Assembly (NCBI RefSeq): GCF_017744675.1
Contig: NZ_JAGIAV010000004.1
Span: forward strand, 933,033-997,032
Length of the DNA stretch: 64,000 nt
Source: Flavobacterium sp.
GTDB lineage: Bacteria > Bacteroidota > Bacteroidia > Flavobacteriales > Flavobacteriaceae
Reading direction: 5' to 3'
Shown here: positions 7,112 through 16,427 of the stretch, one piece after another
How positions within the stretch are numbered: the stretch's first letter is position 1
Layout: every line of letters starts with the position of its first letter
The notes under the pieces: model-generated
Told to the model about the DNA's origin: nothing
The model's database searches: none
Seen by the model: only the letters and a program-made list of their open reading frames with translations
Program-made: the position numbers and the translations under genes

Positions 7112-9886
7112 TTAATCCAAAGAACCCGCTTTGATGATAATCATTTTGTCGAGCTTAATGTATTTTTTAATCGCATCGTTTACTTGCTGCAAGGTTGCTT
7201 TCTCAATATCTTTTGGAAATTGTTCGATGTAACTCGGCTCTAAACCTCTATCCATAAAGTTCAAAATGGTTCCTGCCATTCCGTTTGTGGTCGCCATGCT
7301 TACTTTAAAACTTCCGATCAGGTTGGTTTTCTTGTTTTCCAGTTCCTCTGCCGTGATGCCGTCTTTTACCCATTTGCTGACCTGAACCATTGTAGCGTCC
7401 AGTCCTTGTTGAAATAAGGCTGGATTAAACGAAGCGTTTACAAACCAGTAACCTCCTGTTGTGATATTTCCGCCCAAGTCTGATGAAATATCATACGTTA
7501 ATCCGTCGTTGTCACGAACCGTCTGCATCAAACGTCCTGCAAAACCGGCGCCAAGAGCATAATTTCCAATGAAAAACGGAATATAATCCGCGTCTGCCCT
7601 TTTTAGACCTGTATATTGTCCGATAAACAATTCCGCGCTTGGTTTCTCTGGAATTGTAATTACCTGGGTTGTGGAAGCTGCTTTTTTCGCTTCTTCAAAC
7701 TTCATGTTTTCTACCACGCCGCCACTCCAGTTTTTGAATGATTTCTTTAAAGAATTATTCAAATTAGCGCCTTCTGTATCGCCTACAATCACTAAATGCA
7801 TCGAATCTGGTCCGAAATATTTTTTATGAAATGCTTTTACTTCTTCTAAAGTGGCATTTTTAATATTCGCCAAATCTTCCTCCACACTTAAACTGTAATT
7901 CGGATTTGCTTTTGGATAAATTGCCTGGGCCAGGGCAATGCTTCCTCTCTCTTTCGGATCGTTCAGGTTTTCTTGTACATTTCCGGTAAATTGCAGTTTT
8001 AAATTTTCGAATTCCTTCTGGTCAAAAAGCGGGTTTCTTACTTCTTCTGCCAATAAAACAATTACCTGATCCAGGTCTTTTTTCAAACATTTAAATCCAA
8101 TATTGATTTTGGTCGTTGAAGCATTAATATTGATATCTACACCCAGTTTCTGCAGTTTTTCAGAAAACTTAAATTTATTGTTTAAAGTGGTTCCTTTAGA
8201 CAGCATCGAAACTGTTAAGGAAGGAATCATCAAATTTTTCCCTTCATTGGCATAATTCCCAAGTGAAATACTCGCTGCAACGGTCACAAAATCTTTTGCT
8301 GAGGTTTTTACCGAAACGACATCAATTCCAGCAACCTTTTCTCTCCTATAAGCCGAAGTTCTTTTTTCAATTGTTATGGGATGTGAATCTGTTTCTTTTA
8401 CAGTTTTATTATCTGATTTGATAATATTTTCAGATACTTCTTCATTATCATGATTTTCATGATTTGGATGTCTGAAATAAAACGGTTCATTTTCCGGTTT
8501 AAAATTACTTGCTTTTGCCTGATCCCGATCATTTGATCCGGATTGTTCCGGAACAAAATATCCGGTTGTACTTTGATCTTCGACTAAATATTTTTGCGCT
8601 ACACGAAGTACATCTGCGGGTGTTACTTTCTTTAACCGGTCAACTCCCGTTACATAATCTGTCCAATCTCCTGATGCAATGGCTTCGTTTAAATCTGATG
8701 CAATTACGCCTGATCCGTCACGGCTCAAAATAGTCTGCGCACTAATTTTTGCCACTACGCGGTTTACTTCATCCTGTGTTACGCCGTCTTTCTGGATTTT
8801 CGCAATCACTTCGCTTATTTTCGCATCGATATCTTCGTGTTTTGAGGATGTCGGAAATCCAACGCCAATGGTAAAAAGTCCGACTTCTTTAAAATTGGTG
8901 GCATTTGCGTAAGCATAAATTCCCATTTGGGTATCCACGAAAGTTTTGCTTAAAACAGCCGAAGGGCCCGAACCGATAATTTCACCTAAAATATTCAAAG
9001 CTGGAAGATCTTCGTGCAATGCGCCTGGAATCTTAAAGGCTTTGTTTACAACGCCCAGTTCTCCTGGTTTTTTAACTACAATTATACGGGGTCCGTATTG
9101 TTGTGGTTCTTCGGTATAAGGCTGCGGCATTGGGTTTGGCGCTTTGGTGATTTTGCCGAAATACTGTTCGATTAATTCAAAAACATTTTCTTTTTTGAAA
9201 TCCCCGATGATCGTTAAAGTCGCATTGTCCGGCCAGTAATACGTATTGTAAAAATTATGCAATACCTCGATTGGGGCTTTTTCAATATCCGATTTCCACC
9301 CGATTGTCGAATGATGGTACGGATGCGCAATGTAGGCCGCCGCCCAGATTTCTTTATCCAGCAAACTGTTCGGATCGTTTTCCCCACGCTCAAATTCGTT
9401 GCGAACTACCGTCATTTCGGCTTCTTTATCTTCTTTCAACAATAAAGAATTGCGCATTCTGTCGGCTTCAATCTGCAAAGCCAGAGCAATTTTATCACTG
9501 GGTAAAGTTTCGTAATAATTGGTTCTGTCGTACCAGGTCGTGGCGTTTAATTCCGCACCAGTATTTTGTAAAACATCAGTAATCGTGCTTCCATTTTTTT
9601 TATTGAAAGTCGGTGTTCCTTTAAACATTAGATGTTCCAAAAGATGTGTGGATCCCGTATTTCCTAATACTTCATGTTTAGATCCTACACGATATACAAT
9701 CTGAACAGTTACAACAGGAGATACATTGTCCTGCAAAAGCAGCACATTCATGCCGTTAGGCTGATAAAAATATTCTTCAATTCCGCCTAACTCTTTTATT
9801 TTCTTAAAGTCAACTGCATTTCTCTGCGCAGATAATGCTGCACATATAGTAAATGAGCAAAGGCTCAAAATGATATTTTTTTTCAT
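7112..9886 (-). CDS. Secreted M16-family zinc metallopeptidase (fused two-half pitrilysin type)
   Basis: The 924-residue protein has a signal peptide (residues 1-20, ending LSAQ). Two M16 halves follow in one chain: an N-terminal catalytic half with the inverted zinc motif HLLEH (His81, Glu84, His85) and a third ligand near Glu164 (RNEFERGE), and a C-terminal half without HxxEH. A low-complexity acidic/His linker (about 455-500) joins them. The family cleaves peptides inside a closing clam-shell chamber, which favours short substrates. It is the last gene of the sigma-FecR-SusCD-thioredoxin locus, 203 bp after dsbD, so it may have its own promoter or be read through. In the periplasm it would trim imported peptides. 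That role is inferred from context. Confidence 0.92.
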   Translation of the reverse strand: MKKNIILSLCSFTICAALSAQRNAVDFKKIKELGGIEEYFYQPNGMNVLLLQDNVSPVVTVQIVYRVGSKHEVLGNTGSTHLLEHLMFKGTPTFNKKNGSTITDVLQNTGAELNATTWYDRTNYYETLPSDKIALALQIEADRMRNSLLLKEDKEAEMTVVRNEFERGENDPNSLLDKEIWAAAYIAHPYHHSTIGWKSDIEKAPIEVLHNFYNTYYWPDNATLTIIGDFKKENVFELIEQYFGKITKAPNPMPQPYTEEPQQYGPRIIVVKKPGELGVVNKAFKIPGALHEDLPALNILGEIIGSGPSAVLSKTFVDTQMGIYAYANATNFKEVGLFTIGVGFPTSSKHEDIDAKISEVIAKIQKDGVTQDEVNRVVAKISAQTILSRDGSGVIASDLNEAIASGDWTDYVTGVDRLKKVTPADVLRVAQKYLVEDQSTTGYFVPEQSGSNDRDQAKASNFKPENEPFYFRHPNHENHDNEEVSENIIKSDNKTVKETDSHPITIEKRTSAYRREKVAGIDVVSVKTSAKDFVTVAASISLGNYANEGKNLMIPSLTVSMLSKGTTLNNKFKFSEKLQKLGVDININASTTKINIGFKCLKKDLDQVIVLLAEEVRNPLFDQKEFENLKLQFTGNVQENLNDPKERGSIALAQAIYPKANPNYSLSVEEDLANIKNATLEEVKAFHKKYFGPDSMHLVIVGDTEGANLNNSLKKSFKNWSGGVVENMKFEEAKKAASTTQVITIPEKPSAELFIGQYTGLKRADADYIPFFIGNYALGAGFAGRLMQTVRDNDGLTYDISSDLGGNITTGGYWFVNASFNPALFQQGLDATMVQVSKWVKDGITAEELENKKTNLIGSFKVSMATTNGMAGTILNFMDRGLEPSYIEQFPKDIEKATLQQVNDAIKKYIKLDKMIIIKAGSLD

Positions 9887-10089
9887 TCTTTTATATTTTA
9901 AATTTCATTAAACATTCTTTATTTTATTTTTCTTCCCAGAGGCTTGATTATTAATTTCGATTTCTTCTTAATTATTTTTGCTATTTCCTGCTTCGTAACT
10001 TCGATAAAATCAAACTCATGCTTCCAATATTTCTTAAAGATTTGTAGCCGATACATAAAACAAAAAATAAGGTTTTCTAATTTCCTATA

Positions 10090-12012
10090 CTATTCAAAAT
10101 TTTTAATTCCTTCTTCCAGCCAGTTATTATAAAACTCGATATCTGGATTGTAAGCTGTTGGCTGATTTAATTTTTTTTCTTCATGATCAATCAAAACGTA
10201 ATATGGCTGTGCATTGGTTTTGTATTTGAGAATTTGAAATTCACTCCACCTCTGACCTGCATATTTCAATTTTTCCCCCGTAATTTCTGAGAAGAACTGT
10301 TCTGTTTCTGGAAGCGGACGTTTGTCATCTACGTACAGTGAAATTAAAACCACATCATTATTCAAATGCGATAAAATCCTGGGATCCGTCCAGACCCTTT
10401 CTTCCATTTTTCTGCAATTCACACAGGCAAATCCTGTAAAATCAAGAAGAACCGGTTTATTCACTTTTTTAGCATACGCCAATCCCGCTTCATAATCTCT
10501 AAAGACGGTAATTCCGTTTGGACCTTCTTCCGCTCCTTCAGGAAGGCTTGAAATAGTCTTGGTTTCTGCGGCTGCACTGCCCAATCCATAAGGAGATTCG
10601 CTGTATTGTTTTGGAGGAGAAAAACCGCTAATCCATTGCAGAGGAGCGCCCCATAAACCCGGAATCAAATAGATGGTGAAAGCCAATACTAGAATTCCGA
10701 AACCCAATCTTCCCACAGAAATATATTCTGAAGGAGAATCGTGCGCTAATTTTATTTTCCCGAAGAGATATAAAGTCAACGCAGCAAAAACGGCTATCCA
10801 AATAGAAAGAAATGTTTCTCTTTCCAGAAGATGTAATTGAAGTACCAAATCGGCATTACTCAAAAATTTAAATGCCAATGCCAACTCTAAAAACCCTAAT
10901 ACAACCTTAACCGAATTCAGCCATCCTCCCGATTTTGGAAGCGAATTTAACCAGCCCGGAAAAGCTGCAAAAAAAGCAAAAGGCAGCGCAATGGCCATCG
11001 AAAAGCCAAACATTCCGACAATGGGAGCCCAACCTCCCTGACCTGCCGCCTGAACCAGCAAAGTTCCGACAATTGGTCCTGTACAAGAAAAAGAAACTAA
11101 AGCTAAGGCCAATGCCATAAACAGAATTCCGATAATTCCGCTGGCTTGCGATTTTTCATCTATTTTGGTCAGCCATGAACTTGGAAGCACAATTTCAAAA
11201 GCACCTAAAAATGACAGGGCAAAAAAGATTAACAGTACGAAAAATATCAGATTGAAAGTGACATTGGTTGACAAAGCATTTAGGGAATCTGCTCCAAAAA
11301 TGGCAGTGACCAAAGTGCCCAAAGCCACATAAATAACAATTATTGCAATACCGTAAAGTAGTGCATTTTGAATACCAGTCGCTTTACTTTTACTCTGCTT
11401 GGTGAAAAAACTAACGGTCATCGGAATCATTGGAAAGACGCATGGCGTGAGTAAAGCAGCAAAACCGGATAAAAAAGAAATGATAAAAATGTTAAAAAGT
11501 CCTCTTTGATCTTCATTACCTTCTTTTTTTGAAACAACAGCAGCTTTTTTCTGAAACTTAACTGCTTTACTTAAATCAAAAACCAAGTCAAGATTCTGAA
11601 GTTCTGAAATAGCAGAAGAATTTCCTGCTGCAAAATCAACTGTTGCGTTGATTGTTTTTAACTCGTGCAAAAGGACAATTTTCTGTTTAAAAACAGCTTT
11701 ACTTTCAAAAAATTTCACTTTTGCTTTCAGAACAGGATCTTCTGCAATTTTTCCGTTTTCTTCTGTTGTATTTCCTACAAGAAAAAAACCGCCTTCGCTG
11801 TCATCAAATACAAAAGTTGTTGCCAAGTTGCTTTTAGCAGGAATATTCTGCGAATACAAATGCCAGCCGGCATCCATTTTTGCTTCTGCGGATAAAATGT
11901 ATTCTGTATCAGAGATTTTTTCTACGACCGTTTTCCATAAGAGAGGCGCTGTCTTTTGTCCGAAACTTAATGTCACGGTCAAAAGCGTCATTAAAAAAAA
12001 TATATTTTTCAT
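10090..12012 (-). CDS. dsbD: DsbD-type transmembrane thiol:disulfide reductase whose alpha domain lacks its cysteines
   Basis: The 640-residue protein has a signal peptide, an N-terminal DsbD-alpha-like domain (about 20-140), a hydrophobic core of about eight helices (about 165-470) and a C-terminal thioredoxin-like gamma domain. The membrane core keeps its two cysteines (LLTPCVFPMIP and SFSCTGPIVG), and the gamma domain keeps CVNC (Cys530, Cys533). The alpha domain has no cysteine pair: the expected position reads DFAAGNSSAI. The family moves electrons from cytoplasmic thioredoxin to periplasmic thioredoxin-fold proteins. The gene directly upstream (12 bp gap) is a stand-alone alpha domain that still has both cysteines, so the exit step has probably moved to that protein. 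Likely clients are the TlpA-like proteins in the same operon. Confidence 0.93.
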   Translation of the reverse strand: MKNIFFLMTLLTVTLSFGQKTAPLLWKTVVEKISDTEYILSAEAKMDAGWHLYSQNIPAKSNLATTFVFDDSEGGFFLVGNTTEENGKIAEDPVLKAKVKFFESKAVFKQKIVLLHELKTINATVDFAAGNSSAISELQNLDLVFDLSKAVKFQKKAAVVSKKEGNEDQRGLFNIFIISFLSGFAALLTPCVFPMIPMTVSFFTKQSKSKATGIQNALLYGIAIIVIYVALGTLVTAIFGADSLNALSTNVTFNLIFFVLLIFFALSFLGAFEIVLPSSWLTKIDEKSQASGIIGILFMALALALVSFSCTGPIVGTLLVQAAGQGGWAPIVGMFGFSMAIALPFAFFAAFPGWLNSLPKSGGWLNSVKVVLGFLELALAFKFLSNADLVLQLHLLERETFLSIWIAVFAALTLYLFGKIKLAHDSPSEYISVGRLGFGILVLAFTIYLIPGLWGAPLQWISGFSPPKQYSESPYGLGSAAAETKTISSLPEGAEEGPNGITVFRDYEAGLAYAKKVNKPVLLDFTGFACVNCRKMEERVWTDPRILSHLNNDVVLISLYVDDKRPLPETEQFFSEITGEKLKYAGQRWSEFQILKYKTNAQPYYVLIDHEEKKLNQPTAYNPDIEFYNNWLEEGIKNFE

Positions 12013-12024
12013 AAAATCCTTATA

Positions 12025-12471
12025 TTATCTAATTTTAAAAACCAGTTCTGTCTGTTTTGGCGGAAGACATTTTGTATCGTCGCAGGCCATAAACTCAACC
12101 ATTCCTTTGATTTGCTGCGGTATTTCATTTTTCGTTTTTATGCGCTGTTTAAAGATGGTTTTATTAACGAAATACTTAATTTTTACTCCATAAATCGGAT
12201 CATCAACAACATCTCCTTCTTCTTCTTTTGTGTTGCCTTTTTTTAAATATTCGCCTTTTCCATCAAAAGAAAATTTGGTACCTAGCGGCCCGTTTTTGGG
12301 AACTTCCTGCGAATACAAATGCCAGCCTTTTTCGATAGATGCTTTAATTATTAATTCATATTCTGATTCCGATATTTTTACCACACTTGTAGTCCATTTA
12401 ACCGGATTATATACCTGAGCGTTACCGCTTATTGCAAAACACAATAGTAGAAATGAAATTATTTTTGCCAT
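12025..12471 (-). CDS. Stand-alone DsbD alpha-domain protein, cysteines intact
   Basis: This 148-residue periplasmic protein has a signal peptide (about 1-18) and one immunoglobulin-like DsbD N-terminal domain. It parallels the N-domain of the next gene (both have GWHLYSQ, followed by P-G-TxFxFD blocks). The C-terminal end carries MACDDTKCLPP, matching the C-x5-C active pair of DsbD-alpha (shown for E. coli DsbD). It lies 12 bp before dsbD and so is surely co-translated. It probably accepts electrons from DsbD and passes them to TlpA-type proteins, replacing the cysteine-free fused domain. Assignment of the domain is firm; the relay is inference. Confidence 0.85.
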   Translation of the reverse strand: MAKIISFLLLCFAISGNAQVYNPVKWTTSVVKISESEYELIIKASIEKGWHLYSQEVPKNGPLGTKFSFDGKGEYLKKGNTKEEEGDVVDDPIYGVKIKYFVNKTIFKQRIKTKNEIPQQIKGMVEFMACDDTKCLPPKQTELVFKIR

Positions 12472-12537
12472 TTTTTTTATATTTTTATGTAAATTTTACC
12501 TGTCTTAAGCAATTATAAAACAGATAAATTTTGTTTT

Positions 12538-13746
12538 CTATTTTGAGAATATCACTTTAAGATCCCGATCCATTCTGGCGTCATCTTTTTCGCCGCCATC
12601 GTATCTTGCCACGATAATTCCATTAGGATCAACCAGAATTTTTGTAGGCAGTAAACTAATGTTATACCCTTCGCTGATATCCTGATCTAGATTTATTCTT
12701 TCATAGGTTCCTTCTTTGTACTGCACTCCTGCCAAAACATGACGCCAGACTCCGATACCGTCTTTTTCGACTGCTTTTTTCCATTTATCTTTATCATCAT
12801 CATCAGCAGCAACACCTAAAATTTCCAATCCTTTTGGTTTGTATTCTGCATAAACTTTTAATAAATGCGGATTTCCTTTTCTGCAAGGCACACACCACGA
12901 CGCCCAAAAATCAATCAAAAGGTATTTACCTCTAAAATCTTCTAATTTCAATGGATTTCCGTTGATGTCTTTTGTTTTAAAGGAGCCTGCCGGAGCGCCT
13001 GCAATGCCTTTTTTCATTTTTTCGATTTCCTTTAAAAGATTTTTTGCTGCCTCAGTATTTGCATATTGAGGATTTATATTCTTATAATAACCTTTAGCTT
13101 CATCATAAGTCATATCATTTAAATTAAATACCATTATGTTTAAGATTAGATACGATTTTGGATTCTCTTTGATAAACTTTAACGAAGCTTTAGTCATTTC
13201 TGCGTAGGCAGGCTCTAAGAATTCTTTCGCATCATTTATTTCATATTTGATGGCTTCTGTTGTTTTCTCGTCTTTTTTTGCAGCTGCAGCTTCCGTATAT
13301 TTTTTAGATAACTCATCGACTTTATCAAATTCTTTTTGATATTTTTTCTTAATCTGATCTAGTATTGCTTGATATTTGTAATTTTCATCCTGAGTTTTTG
13401 ACCCCGTTAATTTTGCTTTTCTAAAATCAGCGTAATCAACTTTAAGGATTTGTTTTCCAGGCTCTGCATAAAGAGATATAAAGCTTTTTTCATCCTCATA
13501 ATCTATTTCCGTATTTTTCGCTATTGCAAGATCGAGAACCGGTTCTGTCAAAGTGCTTTCTATTTTAAATTTACCGTTTTTCACTTCAATTGGCTGAGCT
13601 CCTTTGTCCAGATAAGCATATATTTTACCGTTTGATAATCCGGTAATTGTTCCATCAATATGGAACTTTTGCTGTGCCGCCGTTGTAAAAGCAACCAGCA
13701 GCATCATACTTAAAATGACGATTCTTTTTATACTTAAATGTTTCAT
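12538..13746 (-). CDS. TlpA-family thiol-disulfide oxidoreductase with DUF4369-like N-domain (copy 2)
   Basis: The 402-residue protein has a signal peptide (about 1-24), a DUF4369-like beta domain (about 28-120), a helical linker rich in Lys and Glu (about 125-245) and a TlpA/AhpC-type thioredoxin domain with WASWCVPC. The family reduces or isomerises disulfides in periplasmic or outer-membrane clients. The C-terminal domain is nearly identical to that of the upstream paralogue 13800-15017, while the N-terminal half has diverged. It sits 53 bp after that paralogue and 66 bp before the DsbD-alpha gene, in one operon with SusC/SusD. Confidence 0.92.
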   Translation of the reverse strand: MKHLSIKRIVILSMMLLVAFTTAAQQKFHIDGTITGLSNGKIYAYLDKGAQPIEVKNGKFKIESTLTEPVLDLAIAKNTEIDYEDEKSFISLYAEPGKQILKVDYADFRKAKLTGSKTQDENYKYQAILDQIKKKYQKEFDKVDELSKKYTEAAAAKKDEKTTEAIKYEINDAKEFLEPAYAEMTKASLKFIKENPKSYLILNIMVFNLNDMTYDEAKGYYKNINPQYANTEAAKNLLKEIEKMKKGIAGAPAGSFKTKDINGNPLKLEDFRGKYLLIDFWASWCVPCRKGNPHLLKVYAEYKPKGLEILGVAADDDDKDKWKKAVEKDGIGVWRHVLAGVQYKEGTYERINLDQDISEGYNISLLPTKILVDPNGIIVARYDGGEKDDARMDRDLKVIFSK

Positions 13747-13799
13747 AATTATTTTATTTTTTTTTCAGTACTTAAATTACTGATACTACTTTTAATGCT

Positions 13800-15017
13800 T
13801 TATTTCTTTGCAAAAATGGCTGCCAGATCCTGATCCATTTTTTTATCATCATCTTCTGCCCCATCATATCTTGCTACAATCATTCCCTTAGGATCTACCA
13901 GAATTTTTGTAGGCAGTGAACTAATGTTATACCCTTCGCTGATATCCTGATCCAGATTTATTCTTTCATAGGTTCCTTCTTTGTACTGCACTCCTGCCAA
14001 AACATGGCGCCAAACTCCGATACCGTCTTTTTCGACTGCTTTTTTCCATTTATCTTCATTTTCATCATCATGAGCAACACCTAAAATTTCCAATCCTTTT
14101 GGTTTGTATTCTTCATACAATTTTAATAAATGCGGATTTCCTTTTCTGCACGGTACGCACCAGGAAGCCCAAAAATCAATCAGAACATATTTCCCTTTAA
14201 AGTCTTCTAGTTTTAAAGGATTTCCGTTGATGTCTTTGGTCTTAAAAGGTCCTGCCGCAGCGCCTGGGATTCCCTTTTTCATTTTTTCTATATCGGCAGC
14301 TAAACTTTCGGATAATTCCCCTTTTTTATACAACGGATTGAAACTATCATAATAGGATTTTGCTTCTGCGTAAGTAAGTTTATCAGTATAAATACTCAAT
14401 AAATACATGCTGTAGTACGACTGCGGATTGTCTTTCATAAATTTAATATGTACTTCTTCAGTTTCCTTGTACATCGGCCATAACAGCGATCTTGCGTCGT
14501 TAGATTCGTATTTAATGGCTTCCAATACTTCTTCACTCTTTTTAGCGTTTACTGCATCATCATACTTTTTTTCTACCGCATCAAAATGATCCAGTTCCTT
14601 CTTATATTTTAGGCGAATTTTATCTGTAATAGCAGTACATTTAAAAACATCTTCCTGAGTTTTGGAGCCTTTCATTTTTGTAATCGAAAAATCAGCATAA
14701 TTTAGCTGTAAAGTCATCGGTGCGGCTTCCACAAAAAATGACACATAGGCTTTGTCGATCATCTCTCTTTCGTCTGAAGTTTTTGCCAATCCCATATATT
14801 CGACCGGAGCTTGCAATTCGCCAGAAATATGGAATTTACCTTTTGTGACCTGGACCGAATCAATTTTACTTTCGGTAAGCATATAAATTTTACCGTCGCT
14901 AAATCCTGTTATTGTACCATCTATTTTATATTTTCCCTGTGCTTCACATATTATAGGAAAACCTTGAAATAGCAGAAATAAAATCGCTGTTCTATTTATG
15001 ATGCTTAGATTTTTCAT
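13800..15017 (-). CDS. TlpA-family thiol-disulfide oxidoreductase with DUF4369-like N-domain (copy 1)
   Basis: I choose the ATG at 15017 (405 codons). It starts a normal signal peptide (MKNLSIINR..., Ala cleavage near FPIICEAQ) and avoids overlap with the upstream gene, which stops at 15034; an in-frame ATG at 15047 would overlap it. The domain order is the same as its neighbour: DUF4369-like beta domain, helical linker, thioredoxin domain with WASWCVPC. A block of about 45 residues around VEKDGIGVWRHVLAG is essentially identical to the neighbour, a sign of recent duplication or gene conversion. It is probably a client of the DsbD encoded downstream. Confidence 0.9.
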   Translation of the reverse strand: MKNLSIINRTAILFLLFQGFPIICEAQGKYKIDGTITGFSDGKIYMLTESKIDSVQVTKGKFHISGELQAPVEYMGLAKTSDEREMIDKAYVSFFVEAAPMTLQLNYADFSITKMKGSKTQEDVFKCTAITDKIRLKYKKELDHFDAVEKKYDDAVNAKKSEEVLEAIKYESNDARSLLWPMYKETEEVHIKFMKDNPQSYYSMYLLSIYTDKLTYAEAKSYYDSFNPLYKKGELSESLAADIEKMKKGIPGAAAGPFKTKDINGNPLKLEDFKGKYVLIDFWASWCVPCRKGNPHLLKLYEEYKPKGLEILGVAHDDENEDKWKKAVEKDGIGVWRHVLAGVQYKEGTYERINLDQDISEGYNISSLPTKILVDPKGMIVARYDGAEDDDKKMDQDLAAIFAKK

Positions 15018-15033
15018 TACAGTTTCTTTAAAA

Positions 15034-16242
15034 TTATAAACTCTCAATTTTAGATTTTAAATCCAGTATACCGACATCTGTATCTTCACCTTTATCCGAA
15101 ATTTTCTTAATGTACGTGTTTATATTTTCTAAACCTTTTGCTTTGTTTCGTGTTTTCAGATAAAGGCTCGCCAGACAATAATTTACAGAAAGTGCTTCTG
15201 GATAAGAATCTTTAGTATTTTCAATCATTGCAATCGCTCTTTCTTCAAGTCCAGCATTATTTAAATCAGGGTTAACAGCCACACTGTAAGCTGTATCGAT
15301 GTATGAATCCAATGCTTCTTTCTGATTTTTTGCAAATGCTTCGTCTGCTTGTTTTTTATTAAATTCAAACCATTTAATATATTGCTTTTGTGCTAAGTAG
15401 TATTGTCCATAATAATATGTTTTATATTCACTCTGCTGCGGTGAAACAAAATCTTTAGCTGTTTCTGCGATTGCATTGTCTAATTCCGGCAGTGTCTTTG
15501 TTGTGGCAACTTCTACTAAATAATTAGATATGGCTGTTTCAATTAAATTATTGTAGTTTTCTTTTCCGATATATGATTTGTCAATAAAAGCTTTTTTATT
15601 TTTGATCATGTAATTATAGATTTTACTTTTATACTCAATTCCGGCATGGGCAATAACAGTAAAACCATCTTCTGTTGTATACTGCTCTGGTTTCATTGTT
15701 GAAATAACCTCTCTGCCTACTTTTTCTACAGATTCCAAGTTGTAAGCTGTATATAATGCCTTTATATATTGAGCCACAAAAGGCAGATCACGTTTTCCCC
15801 ACTGGTATTGTCTCTCCAGATTGTTTAATTGTTTGGAAGGATCGAAAGCTATCTTTGCCTGCTCAATAAAATCCTCTGCTTTCTCTGCCCCTGTGGCCCT
15901 GTGGACTACTTTGCCATCAGCATCCATAAAAAGCAGTGTTGGATAAGCGCTTACACTGTATGTTTTTGTCAATTCGACTCCTTCGCCTTTTTCCATATCC
16001 ATCTTGATACTTACAAAATTGGCATTCATATAATCTCCAACATTCTGCTGTGGAAATATATCTCTGGCCATCATTTTACAAGGGCCGCACCAAGTGGTAA
16101 AACAATCCATAAAAACCAGTTTCTTTTCTGTTTTGGCCTTTGCCAGAACTTCCTTAAATGTGCTGTGCTCAAAGGAAATTCCCTGTGCGCTCAATTTTGG
16201 CAGCACCAATAACATTACTACTGTAATTGCAATTTTTTTCAT
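15034..16242 (-). CDS. Periplasmic thioredoxin-like protein with long helical C-terminal domain
   Basis: The 402-residue protein has a signal peptide (1-20) and a thioredoxin domain (about 22-140) with CFTTWCGPCKMM (Cys52, Cys55). The remaining 260 residues are mostly helical and look like TPR-type repeats (FVAQYIKALYTAYN..., ALSVNYCLASLYLKTRNKAKG). Thioredoxin plus helical repeats usually means a redox module attached to a binding scaffold. It lies 185 bp after susD, behind a stem-loop, and 16 bp before the first TlpA gene. The specific client is not known. Confidence 0.88.
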   Translation of the reverse strand: MKKIAITVVMLLVLPKLSAQGISFEHSTFKEVLAKAKTEKKLVFMDCFTTWCGPCKMMARDIFPQQNVGDYMNANFVSIKMDMEKGEGVELTKTYSVSAYPTLLFMDADGKVVHRATGAEKAEDFIEQAKIAFDPSKQLNNLERQYQWGKRDLPFVAQYIKALYTAYNLESVEKVGREVISTMKPEQYTTEDGFTVIAHAGIEYKSKIYNYMIKNKKAFIDKSYIGKENYNNLIETAISNYLVEVATTKTLPELDNAIAETAKDFVSPQQSEYKTYYYGQYYLAQKQYIKWFEFNKKQADEAFAKNQKEALDSYIDTAYSVAVNPDLNNAGLEERAIAMIENTKDSYPEALSVNYCLASLYLKTRNKAKGLENINTYIKKISDKGEDTDVGILDLKSKIESL

Positions 16243-16375
16243 TTTTTGTTGATTAAAGATTTGTTGTTATTATGATTTTTTTCAAAATGCCTTAATAAAA
16301 AGACATAATCTGGGCCGTTCACTTATTAAAAAACAAGTGATTTCTTACATTATAAAATTCAAAGTGAAATACAAA

Positions 16376-16413
16376 GTTAGAGAAGCATTATAGAGGAAAA
16401 GCACTTCTCTAAC
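16376..16413 (-). terminator. Stem-loop 14 bp after susD (attenuator or mRNA-stabilising hairpin)
   Basis: A perfect 10-bp inverted repeat (16376-16385 and 16404-16413, gttagagaag / cttctctaac) has an 18-nt loop and begins 14 bp past the susD stop. On the coding strand it is followed by ctttgtattt rather than a clean U-tract, so partial termination or 3' protection of the susCD message is more likely than a full stop. Confidence 0.5.
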
Positions 16414-16427
16414 CTGTAATTTAAAGT

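Noticed and set aside
9944-10132. Small plus-strand frame between the M16 and dsbD genes
   Set aside because: Low-complexity Phe/Ile/Lys product, overlaps the dsbD 3' end, no support.
11648-12193. Plus-strand 181-codon frame opposite dsbD
   Set aside because: It is antisense to two well-supported genes, with no family resemblance and a Phe/Ser/Lys composition typical of reverse-strand shadows.
15018-15047. Upstream in-frame start for the first TlpA gene
   Set aside because: It would overlap the preceding gene and place 10 extra residues before an otherwise normal signal peptide.
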